The position numbers and the translations under genes are program-made. Of a stretch of DNA of 64,000 bases, positions 53,632 to 64,000 are shown piece by piece. The notes below the pieces were generated by a model. That model was not told where the DNA came from. It ran no database searches and saw only the letters and a list, made by a program, of their open reading frames with translations. The stretch's first letter is position 1. Every line of letters begins with the position of its first letter. The DNA comes from Nothopassalora personata (taxonomy: Eukaryota; Ascomycota; Dothideomycetes; Mycosphaerellales; Mycosphaerellaceae), in assembly GCA_033816765.1 (NCBI GenBank), contig CM066290.1, forward strand, positions 806,001-870,000, written 5' to 3'.

Positions 53632-53837
53632 TATAGGAACTTTACAGCCCCTGTCGAAAAGTCTATAGGCAGCCCCCGTCTATAGGCAGCCCCTATACTA
53701 AGTTATTATTGCACATAACTATACTATCGTATACGTTGTTAACGCGACGTTATCGCTACGTTATCGCTTGTATCTCACGCTACTGCCGCCGTCGCGTCTT
53801 CGCGTCGTTAGGTGTTTCTTAAAGAATTTATCGCTCT

Positions 53838-55876
53838 TGTAAAGTTGAGACCTTACAGGATACGTAGTTAGCAGCGGAGTGGAGTAAGAGATTAATCTTC
53901 AACTGGCTAATAGCCACAGGGCATGTAGCAATATATTAGAAACCAATGCGTTAATTGTGTTAGATGTCTATCTAAGCTAAAGGGGAGAGAAGGTGTCTTC
54001 CGATAAGCTAAGTCATCGTAGATGCCTTAGGCTATTAGATCACAACCTAACTGTTAGCTCCCCTTAAGATGCTATATCTTAACACTCCTACTTATCTTAC
54101 ATAGGAGGTTATAGTCTACTCTTCTCCTGTTAGTAGTATTTGGACCTCTATAATAGGTTAAGCTAGCTTATAAACCTCTAGAAGTGTAGACTAGTCTTTA
54201 GCTTTATAAACCCATCTACAACTATCTTAGATGTTAGGGTGTACTTAATAGTAATAAGCCTTTTCTACTAAAGTTTCCTAATAGCATTGTAGGCAATGTT
54301 AATATGCTTTAACTTGTTATAAACATGTGCATCCCTTACTAGGGTAAGGGTAGCTTAGTTATTACCTCTTAATTAGACTAGTCTTAAGCTTAATATAGTC
54401 TCCTAGTTTCTAGTAATCCTTAGTTAATAGGAACAGTCTCCTACTAACTCTAGACAGTCTATCTCCCTTAGTAGTAAAGCTAGGAATTGGGATTGCTTTA
54501 TATATGCATTTATAGCTATGTATTTAGCTTCTATTATAGATGTTGCTATAGACTTTTGCTTCTTGCTTATCTAGGAGACTAGTGCCCTATAGAGGAAGAA
54601 GACATACCTAAGGATAGAGACTCTATCTGCTTTGTCTATTACATAATTAGAGTTATAGTATCTAACTAGGCATTCTTCTCTATGCCTAGAGAAGACAAGG
54701 CTAAGATTAGGATATAACCTTAGATATCTTGTAATCTTCTTTAAAGCCTTTATATAGTAGGTGGATAGGTCACTTACAAATAAGCTTATCCTTCCTAGGG
54801 CAAAAGCAATGTCTAGCCTTATAATTGTTACTAGCTACATCTATGTACTATTGATACTCTAGTACTCTACCTTGTTATACCTCTTATCTATATAGCTTAA
54901 AGGTTTAAGAGCCTTATAGCTATCTATAGGTAAGTGTATAGGTGCTGCCTTCTTATAGTTTATCCCTATCTTAGTAAGGTTGTCCCTAATAAAGTGTCCC
55001 TAGTTAAGTTTTAGGATTCCTCTCCTCCTGTCCCTTGTAACTCTTATACTAAGGATCTTTTTAGGTTTACTAAGATCTTTAATCTTAAAGACTTTACTAA
55101 GTTCTCTTTTGAACTAGAGAACATCTATTAACTTTAGTATAGTAATTAGAATGTTATCTATATGTGTAAGAATTATAATCTCTTTTTCCTTATAAATAAG
55201 TAGGCATGGATCTACCTCTAACTATATAAATCCAATCTCTCTAAGCTTTAATGCATAGAGTTGATTCCAATCTCTAGCTGCTTACTTAAGTCTATATAAG
55301 CTTTTAAGGATCTTAAACACTATGTTTAGTAGAAGCTTAACTCCTAGTAGTAGTAACATAAAGATGTCTTTATAGAGGGTGCTTTCTATAAACGCATTGT
55401 TTACATCTACTTAGTAAAGATAGAGATCCTTCTTGCATATAATAGCTATAAACACCCTAAGGGTGTCCTGTCTAACTATAGGCGTAAATGTCTCTATAAA
55501 GTTAACACTAAACTTCTATAAAAAGCCCCTTATAACTAGCCTAGCCTTAAACTTTTTAATGGCTCTACTAATGCTTCTTTTAACATTAAAGACCTATCTT
55601 AATGTAACTAAGTTTACTCCTTTTAGTAGAACAGTATTCTCCTAGGTGTTATTACTCTATAGAGTATCTAGCTCCTTCTAGATTGCTTCCTTCTAAAGGT
55701 GTCCCTATTTCTTATTATTTATAGCATTCTTATAGGACTTTAGAATTAGGATCTCTTGCTTATATGTAATAACTTCTATAGTTGCTACAAAGGCTATCTC
55801 CTTAACTTCTTCTAGGAATTTACTATCCTATAGTACTAAATCATCTACTAATTATATAGCTATAAAGAAAGCTTAG
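53838..55876 (-). mobile_element. Truncated Ty1/Copia retrotransposon, RIP-mutated
   Basis: The minus strand carries the 3' half of a Copia element. Reading down from 55400 there are reverse-transcriptase pieces (KSLYRLK, ARDWNQLYALKLREIGF, a THIDN version of the YVDD active site near 55150), then RNase H text (IIEAKYIAINAYIKQSQFL) near 54500, and a probable 3' LTR from 54084 (tgttaagatatagc) down to about 53840. The 5' part (Gag, protease, integrase) is absent, cut off where the Gypsy LTR begins at 55877. Every domain is broken by stops, so the element is inactive. Which bases end the LTR is uncertain. Confidence 0.7.
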
Positions 55877-56073
55877 TGTAAGGGGCAGCCTAGTGGCTAA
55901 CCCCTACATGTGGCCTTATATGTGACATGCGGTCGCGACCGGCTACTAAGCCGCACGTAACACGCATAAGTACACCTTACGACGCGCGATGCGTCTTAAA
56001 TAAAAGGTAAGAATTAGTTTATCTACGACTAGTAGGTCGTAGGCGTGCTATACATTACGACATCCCCTTAACA
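55877..56073 (+). repeat. Gypsy 5' LTR
   Basis: 197 bp, starting TGTAAGGGGCAGCC and ending CCTTAACA (TG...CA). Confidence 0.85.
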
Positions 56074-58095
56074 GTTCTAATTCTTCTCTTCGTTGCAATC
56101 CATACACGCTATAGAGTCCGAACGCGACGACAGTAGCGCTACGCCTACGGCTCCCCTAAGCCCTAGGGCCTAGCAACAAGCGAGGCGTGCAGCCTTAGTC
56201 GTAAGGAGGGATGCCCTTCGGGTAGAGGTTAAGGAGAAGGAGATATAGAGGGAGATTAAATAGTTAGAGATCTTACGGGACGTAAGCGTGCCGCCGGCGG
56301 ACCCTTAGGGCGAATCCGGCGGAGAACTATCCCCTACTCCCCCTCCCCCTCCTCTATCTATAGTAACTAACGATAATATCGTAGCTCGAGGCGCGGTCGT
56401 ATCGTATACGACACGTTTGCGTCTTAAAGAACCTACGCCTTTTAGAGGGGACTCGATTAAGAAAGTACGGGTATTCCTAAGGGAGCTCTCTCTTATCTTT
56501 ACCCTCTTAGGCGGCACGTATGCGACGAACGAGTCAAAGGTCCTATATAGGGTTATATACCTAAGCGGAGAGGCAAGTGAGCAATAGTACGCTAACTATA
56601 GCGTCCTTAACCTTAAAGGGTATATATACTAGGACTTTAAGGAGTTCTGTCGAGACGTATGCGGTAATCCTATAAACCGCGTACTTAACGTAATGTTAGA
56701 GTATGAGGCGGTAAAATAGAAGGACAACTAGATAGTGCGTTAGTTTACGACTAAGCTAGATGTTATAGAGGATTAGTTAGGGGACTATACGGAGGCGTAA
56801 CGCGTGCGACATATACTCGCTAAGCTTACGCCTAGCCTACGGTCCGTAATCGTTAAGTTTTATAACATCCTAATAACTAGAGAGGAACTAGTAATCCTAG
56901 CTTCGCGCATTAAAAGCACGGAGCGTAGTAGCGGAGGGCACGACCGCGGGCAGCATAGTCGCCGTAGGCGAGAGACTAACGGCGACTAAGGGCAAAGCGA
57001 TCGTAGCTCGAAGCAGTAGAAGTATAGTTAGGCGTCGCGCGACCTGGGTACGAGTTACTAGCGGGACGCCGGCGGATCGTCTATAACCTTCGATAGGACT
57101 AAAGCGGAGTACTATAGATGCTATAAGAAGGGTTACATTAAGACGGATTGCCCGAATAGGTACCTATGGAAGGACCGTAACGCGTAAGCGGTTCGTAGGG
57201 TAGACGCTACGAAGGCTCTAACTAAGAAGGGTAGCGACTAGGGAAAAGGTAGAGGACTAGAAGTAGGTCGCTCCTAAGTCCGAGTTTTCCTAAAGTCGAC
57301 CCTTTAAGGCGAGTAGGTATGTGTCTAGCGTAGCGACTAGGGAAAAGGTAGAGGACTATAAGTAGGTCGCTCCTAAGTCCGAGTTTTCCTAAAGTCGACC
57401 CTTTAAGGTGAGTAGATGCGTGTCTAGCGCGTCACTTACGAGGCGTAGTCGAGACTCGTAAGGGCTTTCGCGAGGCTACGTTTCTCCTAGATAACTGTAC
57501 GGATCTTAGCCTAGTGTCGTATAAGTATATACTCCGACATTAAATGTAACCTATTAATAGGGTAAGGCTACCGAAGTTAGAGTCGTATACGCATAACCTA
57601 GGGTATTACTACGGCGCCTTTACGGTTCGGCTACGACTCGCTAATAACGCGGGAGTAGAGCGCGTAAGTAACGCTATCTACTACGCGGTACCTATAGGTA
57701 GGCCATTAGTAATTTTAGGTAGACCCTAGCGGCATCGTAATCGGATAGTGAAGGCCGATAAGGATAACTAGTAGTACTACGGTATAGAGACGCCTACGAT
57801 TTAGTAGCGTGACGTACGCGAGTTCCTTAAGGATCTCGAGAGCTTAAAGTAGGTTTATACGATAAGTATTCGGGCTATTGCTATAGTAGTACCCGAAGGA
57901 GAGGGCCCCTCGTAGCCTAAAGAATTTATAGACTTCCGAGATGTATACGTACCTAATAAGTAGGCGAAGCGTAAGATGCCCGACGGGGTTAAGTATACAA
58001 TTGATCTCGCTAAAGGAAAGAAGCCCCCTTTTAAGCCGCTATACTACTAGTCCTTAACTAAGTTAGAGGCCTTAAAGGAGTACCTTACGTAAGCA

Positions 58096-58428
58096 ATGGA
58101 GAAGGGGTGGATTAGGCGGTCCGTAAGCGAGGCGGGTACGCCTATCTTATTCGTGCTAAAGAAAGACGGTACCCTTAGGCTCTATGTAGACTATAGAGGC
58201 TTAAATGAGATTATAGTAAAGAACCGATACCCCCTGCCCCTAATTAGCGAGACGCTAGATAGGCTATTAGGTTCTAGGTTCTTTACTATAATCGATTTAA
58301 AGGACGCCTACTATCGTATCCCTATTAAGCGAGGCGATAAGTGGAAGATAGCGTTTCGTACGCGATACGGACACTACGAGTACCTAGTGATGCCGTTCGG
58401 GTTAACTAACGTACTAGTAACCTTTTAA
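58096..58428 (+). pseudogene. Gypsy reverse transcriptase fragment
   Basis: Longest surviving open stretch of the Gypsy polyprotein (110 codons). [20 protein letters not shown] and [20 protein letters not shown] are conserved RT blocks. It ends at TAA where Gln is expected (CAA to TAA). Confidence 0.85.
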
Positions 58429-60989
58429 GGGTATATTAATAAGGCGCTAACCGGCTTAGTTAATAACATTTACGTAGTCTACCTAGATAATATCCTTATC
58501 TATAGCGAGACGCGTAAGGCACACGTACGAGCCGTACGCGCGGTGCTGGAGAGGCTACGAAAGTTCGCCCTATTTACGAACCTAAAGAAGTGTAGCTTCT
58601 TCTAGGAGAATGCCGAGTTCCTAGGATTTATCGTAAGCGTCGTAGGCGTATCGATAGATAGGAGTAGGGTAGCCGTAATCAAGGAATAGCCTACGCCTAC
58701 GAGTTTTTATAAGGTTTAATCCTTCCTAGGATTCTATAACTTCTATAGGCGCTTTATCGAAGGGTACTCGAGGATTGCGAAGCTATTAATAGACCTACTA
58801 AAGGGATCTAAGAATAGTAAGAAGTAAGGGCCTCTTATATAGTCCGCTTACGAGGAGTAAGCGTTCTAACAACTAAAAGCTAGGTTCCTCGGAGCACCTA
58901 TCCTAAGGTACTTCGATCCTTCGTTACGTACGAGGGTTAAGACGGATGCCTTAGGTTTTACGATTGTAGGCATTATCTCTTAGCTATTTAGGACTAAGTA
59001 GCATCCAATTGCCTTCTATTCTCGTAAGATAATACCTACCGAGTGCAATTATAAGACCTATAACTAAGAGCTACTAGTAGTAGTAGAGGCATTTAAGTAT
59101 TAGCAACCGTACCTCGAAGGCGCATTGTATGCGGTTTAGGTACTAGTCGACTATACGAACCTATAGGGTTTTATAATAGTAAAGTAGCTAAATGGGAGGT
59201 AAGCTCGATAGGCGACGTTTCTATAATCTTTTAACTTCGTAGTAGAGTATAGGTCGGGGAAGAGTAACCTAGCCGATACGCTATCGCGACGTAGTAACTA
59301 CGTACGCGTAGCGTAGTAGACGTCGAACTTACTTCCTACGCTATAAAGTAAGCTGTCTTTCTAGAAGGAATCTCTATTAAGAGAGGACGAGCCTATAGTA
59401 AGGCGCGTAACCGCTACCTACGAGAAGATGTAGGATAAGGCGACGATAATAGCAGTAGGAGCCTACGAGCCGTAGGGGACCCGATCGCTACTAGTAGTAG
59501 TGTACGCTATAGTAATATAGGGTTAAGCTTATAGCTCGACGGGTGAGTTAATCCTACTCTTAATAAAGATCGCGTAGTAGTAAGACAACTAGTATGTCGT
59601 ATACTTAGCGTAGGCGCTAAGCGCGAGGGACGCTAAGGGATAGTATATAAAGGATAACCTTATGTACTACGGAGACGCGATCGTAGTACCTAGGGATTAC
59701 GTAATTAGGTCGCATCTAATTCGTATACACTACGACGACGTCCTCGCGGGTCACTTTAGAAGGACTAAGACTAAAGAGCTATTACGACGTAATTATTAGT
59801 AGGACTTACTTAGTACGGACGTAAAGTAATACGTCTAAGCCTATAGAACCTACTAGGGTTCGAAGACTAAACGCTATCGACCCTATAGTAGGCTATAACC
59901 GCTTCCTAGACCGGAGCGGCCGTAGTAGGAAATTACTATAGATTTTATTACGGACCTACCTCTAAGTACGCGAGCCGGTTACGTATATAATACGATCCTA
60001 GTAATAGTCGATCGCTACTTAAAAATGAGCTTATACATCCCGACGACGAAGACTTATATAGCCGTAGAGCTTACGAGGCTCCTACGAGACGAAGTCGTGC
60101 GACACTATAGTGTCCCGTTAGGTATAGTAAGCGACCGAGGTCCGGTCTTTACTAATTAGTTTTAGAGTAACTTCTACTTCGAGGCGCGTGTAAAGCGTAA
60201 GCTATCTACGGCCTTTTACCCTTAGACTAACGGCTAAACTAAGAGGGTAAACTAAACCCTCGAACAATACCTTCGTTATTACTATAGTAACAATTAAACT
60301 AAGTAGGCTAAGTAGCTTACAGTTACTAAATTCGTAGCTAATAACAGCATCTACCTAACACTACGGATAAGTCCGTTCGAGATAGCGTACGGTTAGCGAC
60401 CTAAGATTACCCCTATACTAACTAGATCTCGAGACGAGACCTAGGGGGGGGAAGTACTAGTAGCGGTAATAGCTACGAGTCGCATGCGAAAACTACGCGC
60501 TATACTCGAGGAGCGATAGAAGGCTACAGTAGAAAGCTAGGCTCGCTACTATAATAAGACCTACTAAGCTAAGACCTACCGCGTAGGTAACTTAGTCCTA
60601 TTATTAACGAAGAACCTTAAGTTAGTAGTACTAAAGAAGAAGATATTTCCGAAGTTCATTAGCCTATACCGCATTACGGACGCTGTCGGTTCGTAGGCGT
60701 ACCGCCTAGCGCTACTAGCCGACTTAAGGCTCTATAACGTCTTCTATATCTCTCTCCTCGAGCCGTATATCGGTAGCGATAAGGATAGACCCGCACCCCC
60801 TCTAGCTAATAAGGACGGAGAGTATAAGGTAGAGGTACTACTAGATAGGCGTAAGCGTAAGGGCAAGCTACAGTATCTAGTCTAGTAGAAGGACTAGCTA
60901 GAGGAGTATAATAGCTAGGAACCGGCGGAGGGCCTCGCGAATGCGGATCGTATAGTAGCCAACTATAAGGCGTTAAGGAGAAGTAAATA

Positions 60990-61840
60990 AGACTAGCATA
61001 GGAGTACTAGAGCATAAACAAAACTTTTCTTAACTATAAACAAAATAAAAACTAGAGAGTAGCGTACCTACTAGGGGCTACGTAGAGTAGTAGTAGGCGA
61101 GGAGCCCGCGAGTAGCGTATAAGGCGAGCGCCTTAGTTATCGTCGTCGCGTAGTAACTTAGGTAGGAATGCCTAGTCGGCGGCGGTAGTATTAATGTTCT
61201 ACGCCTATAGGAACTGGGACTACGGTTAGTAGGGTACACGTATGTAAGGAATATACGAATCGTAGGCGGCGCGCGTAGAGACTTACCCTTAACGAAGTAT
61301 AGGAGGTACCGTATATACATATTAATCCTCTACGAGAGCTTAGTAGCGGGCGAGGGCGTTAGTAGCTACGAGGGAGATACTAGTCGCTTACGACCACTAG
61401 GCGTTCTAGGTACGTCGCGTACTAGAGCCGCCTAGCGGCGCTCGTCTTCTAAGGTACTAGTAGTACTATCGCTACTAATGCTACGAAAGGAGGCGGAGCG
61501 GCTAGAGGATAGAGGCGAGGAGGGCCCGTTAGACATAATAATAATAATAATACTAGCGAGGCGCTTACGGTAAGGGTGCGGTGCGGGTACGTAGTAGTAG
61601 TATAACGAAGGTAGTACGCTAGGGAACGTACTAGGAGAATAGGGCTAGGTTAGGCTAGAGTTTTATGCCCCTAACTAGCTACGTCGGTATAGTAACTAAG
61701 CCTTACTTACCTACACCTACATAACGATACGTACGTAACCCGCATATAGGCCGTATAGTAACTATAGTTCTAGAAGTACGTAGGAACCTCTACGTAGTAA
61801 CTAGCGAGCTAAGGACAGCTCGTACGGGAGGGGAGGCAAT
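60990..61840. other. Gypsy 3' non-coding region
   Basis: No domain after the chromodomain. An 80-residue minus-strand frame at 61078-61320 is low quality. The polypurine tract gggaggggagg ends this region. Confidence 0.5.
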
Positions 61841-62036
61841 TATAAGGGGCAGCCTAGTAGCTAACCCTTACATGTAGCCTTATATGTAACATGCGGTCGC
61901 GACCGGCTACTAAGCCGCACGTAACACGTATACGTATACCTTATGACGCGCGATACGTCTTAAATAAAAGGCAAGAATTAGTTTATCTACGACTAGTAGG
62001 TCGTGGGCGTACTATACATTACGACATCCCTTAATA
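61841..62036 (+). repeat. Gypsy 3' LTR
   Basis: 196 bp, aligned end to end with 55877-56073. By eye it differs by thirteen transitions, one transversion and one single-base gap. Its ends read TA...TA where the 5' LTR reads TG...CA. Confidence 0.85.
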
Positions 62037-62046
62037 GGGAGGTAGT

Positions 62047-62227
62047 TATAAGGGTAGCCTATAGCTAATCCTTATATATAATACGGCTATGCCCGGCTTA
62101 GTATGCCGTACGTAACGCGCATACGTACACTAGGAGACGCGTATAGCGTCTATAGAAGAAAGTAAGCTTTAGTTTATCTACGATTAGAAGATCGTAGGCG
62201 TACTATACATTACGACATCCCCTTATA
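62047..62227 (+). repeat. Third, related but diverged LTR
   Basis: 181 bp sharing the start (tataagggtagcct), the agtttatctacga core and the end (acattacgacatccccttata) with the two Gypsy LTRs, but different in the middle. It is preceded by a purine tract (gggaggtagt). Confidence 0.75.
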
Positions 62228-64000
62228 GCCTTACGGTCCTTATAACTATATAGACGACGCTCTTTTATAAGTAGATAGGAGCCTCGTACTTAACTTGTTT
62301 TAAGTATATACTATATACTATTTAGGACTACTACCTTCTTAACGAGTCGAGACATCTCTATAAAGATCTAAGCCCGGTTAGGATAACGTATAGCGGTTCC
62401 TAATAACTTTAAGTACTACTACTAGGGCCCTTTATACATGTCTAGGAGAGACGCTACCCGGAGTCCGTTACGATAATAGCTATAGTTAACTAGCATTACG
62501 GAACGAATAAGCGAAATGTCGATTATAGGAAGTAGTAAGAATAATAACACTCCTACGAGTATACTAAGCTTATAGGACTACTACCGTACACCTAAGGTAT
62601 CTACGCCGGAGACGTTCGACGGGACTAAGGATAAACTAGAGGCTTTTTAACTATAGGTTTAAGTTATACCTTTACTTTAACGTACACTAGTTTTAAGGCG
62701 AGGCTAGTAAGGTCTTATACGCCGTATCCTTCCTACGAGGAAAAGTAGCTAGAGGATTCCGACTATACCTTAAGGACTAGCTATATAACTAGGGTAAGGG
62801 AGAAACACCAAAGATAGAAACTCGAAAAATTTTCTACGACTACGACGAGTTTAAGACGAAACTCGATAATCTATACGGGATACTAAATAAGGAGGTATAC
62901 GCCAACCGATATATCCGATAACTTCGATAGACTACTTCTATAGCGCTATAAGCCTTAGAATTCTAAGGATATACCGCCGACCTAGAATAGAATAACGTAG
63001 CTTTACGATTATAGTTCTACCTCGGGCTAAAGGACAACGTTAAAGCCGAACTATCCCGAAACGCTAGCGTTATTACGCTAGGGGCGATAATTAAGGTAGT
63101 AAAGGAGATCGACGAAAGGCTCTAGGATTTAAGATACGACCGATTCGTATAGCCTAGATACTAGAAACCCGCCGCGGGCGGAAGAGGGGGCTTTAAGGCT
63201 AGAAGTTAGGACCCTAGTAGTTACGGGGATCTAATAGAATTAGACGTAACGGAACGTAGGATAGGAAGGGGGCTAAAGAGTAAAAGGTTCTACCTACTAT
63301 ATATATAGCGAGTAAGGCCACTTTATAAAGAACTATAAAAGGAAGAACATAGTTAGCCGCGAGATTAACGTAATAATTCGCGAAGAGAATATATACTAGG
63401 AATGCGAGAACTTCTTCTCGAAATCTACCTAGTAGAAACGACCTAATAACGATAAGGCATTAAATAGCGGCTTCTCAATTTAATAACCTAGGGCATAGAA
63501 GTTAACATTACGATATAGATAAATAACTACTAGATACTAGACAACTTACCCGACTACATAACTAGCGGAATTACCCGAAGGACCTAACTACGAGAACGGA
63601 GACCCGACGCCGGTAGACTAGAGGTTAGCCTCTAACTCCTCGAGAGTAGAGGGATTAATATCCTCCTCCGACACCTCTTACGCTATACACCGCAATTTCT
63701 CGTCCGCGCGGCGACTATTCTTAGAGAGAACTCGCTCGTTTCTCGTAATCCGAGACTAGAGTACGGCGAGCTATTTAAGTAGGGAGTTACGGGCTTTTCG
63801 ATCCGTTTCTAGCCTAGTAGCTAATTTCTCTACTATCCGGTTAAGCGCCTCCTAGGAGGTAGTAACGTAGGACCTACCTATACGGACGTAGTAGGCATAA
63901 GATAACGACATCCTTAGATCGGAAGAGTATTAGTAGGACCGTTTTAGACGACGACAAGTATTATAAGGAATAAGAGTAGGCTACGAATCCGCTAAGATAC
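62228..64000 (+). mobile_element. Second Gypsy-like element, 5' part, running off the window
   Basis: After the third LTR and a leader there is a broken retrotransposon Gag region at about 62600-63200. Recognisable pieces are TPETFDGTKDKLEAF, RKIFYDYDEFKTKLDNLYG, RNASVITLGAIIKVVKEIDE. A possible zinc-knuckle region follows near 63300. Stops are again mostly TAG. From about 63500 to the end I cannot identify a domain. The element has the same RIP texture as its neighbours and is inactive as far as visible. Confidence 0.6.

Larger units (their letters stand above)
51796..53632 (-). mobile_element. RIP-mutated Fot1/pogo-type DNA transposon
   Basis: About 1.84 kb bounded by 48-bp terminal inverted repeats. 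Minus-strand translation in broken frames gives pieces of a pogo/Fot1 transposase: near 53400, VKYSTVNRRL-like and LDLDSR helix-turn-helix text; near 53150-53200, YNFVNRYLGLETRL; near 53060, IIAFYGITQHDIYNFNE, the region that precedes the first catalytic Asp in DDE_1 transposases. A CxxC knuckle-like segment lies near 51980. Stops are mostly TAG/TAA. No intact open frame remains, so it is dead. Cut-and-paste elements of this family insert at TA. Confidence 0.75.
55877..62036 (+). mobile_element. Ty3/Gypsy chromovirus, full-length but RIP-inactivated
   Basis: 6.16-kb element with both LTRs. Domains in order on the plus strand: Gag from about 56100; a mutated zinc knuckle at 57110-57160 (one Cys and the His read as Tyr); protease region about 57450-57750; reverse transcriptase about 57990-58760, with an open 110-codon stretch at 58096-58428 ([11 protein letters not shown]) and the active site reading YLDN at about 58480; RNase H about 58920-59300; integrase about 59700-60400 (DFITDLPLSTRAGYVYNTI; SDRGPVFT); and a C-terminal chromodomain about 60800-60990. 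A purine-rich tract lies at 61827-61838, just before the 3' LTR. Stops (mostly TAG, some TAA) break every domain. Confidence 0.85.

Noticed and set aside
61078..61320. 80-residue minus-strand frame in the Gypsy 3' region
   Set aside because: Low-complexity Tyr/Leu/Pro sequence produced by TA-rich RIP DNA.
1..64000. CRISPR arrays, rRNA genes, operon-like prokaryotic signals
   Set aside because: None seen; the genome is clearly eukaryotic.

Overview
The window is nuclear DNA of a filamentous ascomycete. The genes have short GT-AG introns (about 45-120 nt, many with CTAAC/CTGAC/CTAAT branch sites), and the proteins are recognisable as fungal (homoserine O-acetyltransferase, cohesin SMC3, TFIIE-alpha, UTP14, dihydroxy-acid dehydratase). 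The right end shows strong repeat-induced point mutation (RIP). A Dothideomycete is my best guess for the class, but this is an inference from style and I cannot name a species.

Bases 1 to about 51.5 kb are gene-rich euchromatin on both strands. From left to right: a PP2C phosphatase; a decayed gene; UTP14 and mitochondrial ribosomal protein mL41 from a shared divergent promoter; a second decayed gene; a candidate small secreted protein; an unknown protein; a three-exon GDSL (CE16-like) esterase; MET2; a transcription-factor relic; SMC3; a MARVEL membrane protein with a suspicious in-frame stop; a tRNA-Ser(GCU) carrying an extra 51-nt insertion; a glycerol kinase with a one-base frameshift; TFIIE-alpha diverging from PUS1; two alpha/beta hydrolases diverging from one promoter; a Cys/His-rich unknown; two tandem paralogous single-span membrane proteins; ILV3; a sulfatase diverging from a P-type cation ATPase; a peroxisomal acyl-CoA ligase; a frameshifted unknown; and a cis-prenyltransferase.

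From about 51.8 kb to the end there is no intact gene. The DNA is poor in CA/TG and rich in TA, yet keeps CG. It is built from transposon corpses: a Fot1/pogo element with 48-bp inverted repeats, a Copia element on the minus strand, a Ty3/Gypsy chromovirus with both LTRs inserted at the Copia edge, and a related LTR followed by a second Gag region running off the window. LTR and TIR pairs differ almost only by transitions, which is the RIP pattern.

Most protein genes are housekeeping (amino-acid synthesis, ribosome biogenesis, chromatin, transcription, tRNA modification) and form no obvious pathway cluster. I see no CRISPR array, rRNA or secondary-metabolite cluster. The most unusual observation is the tRNA-Ser gene with two interruptions, one of which looks like a spliceosomal intron. 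Several genes carry single-lesion frameshifts or stops, while long neighbours (SMC3, UTP14, the ATPase) are intact.
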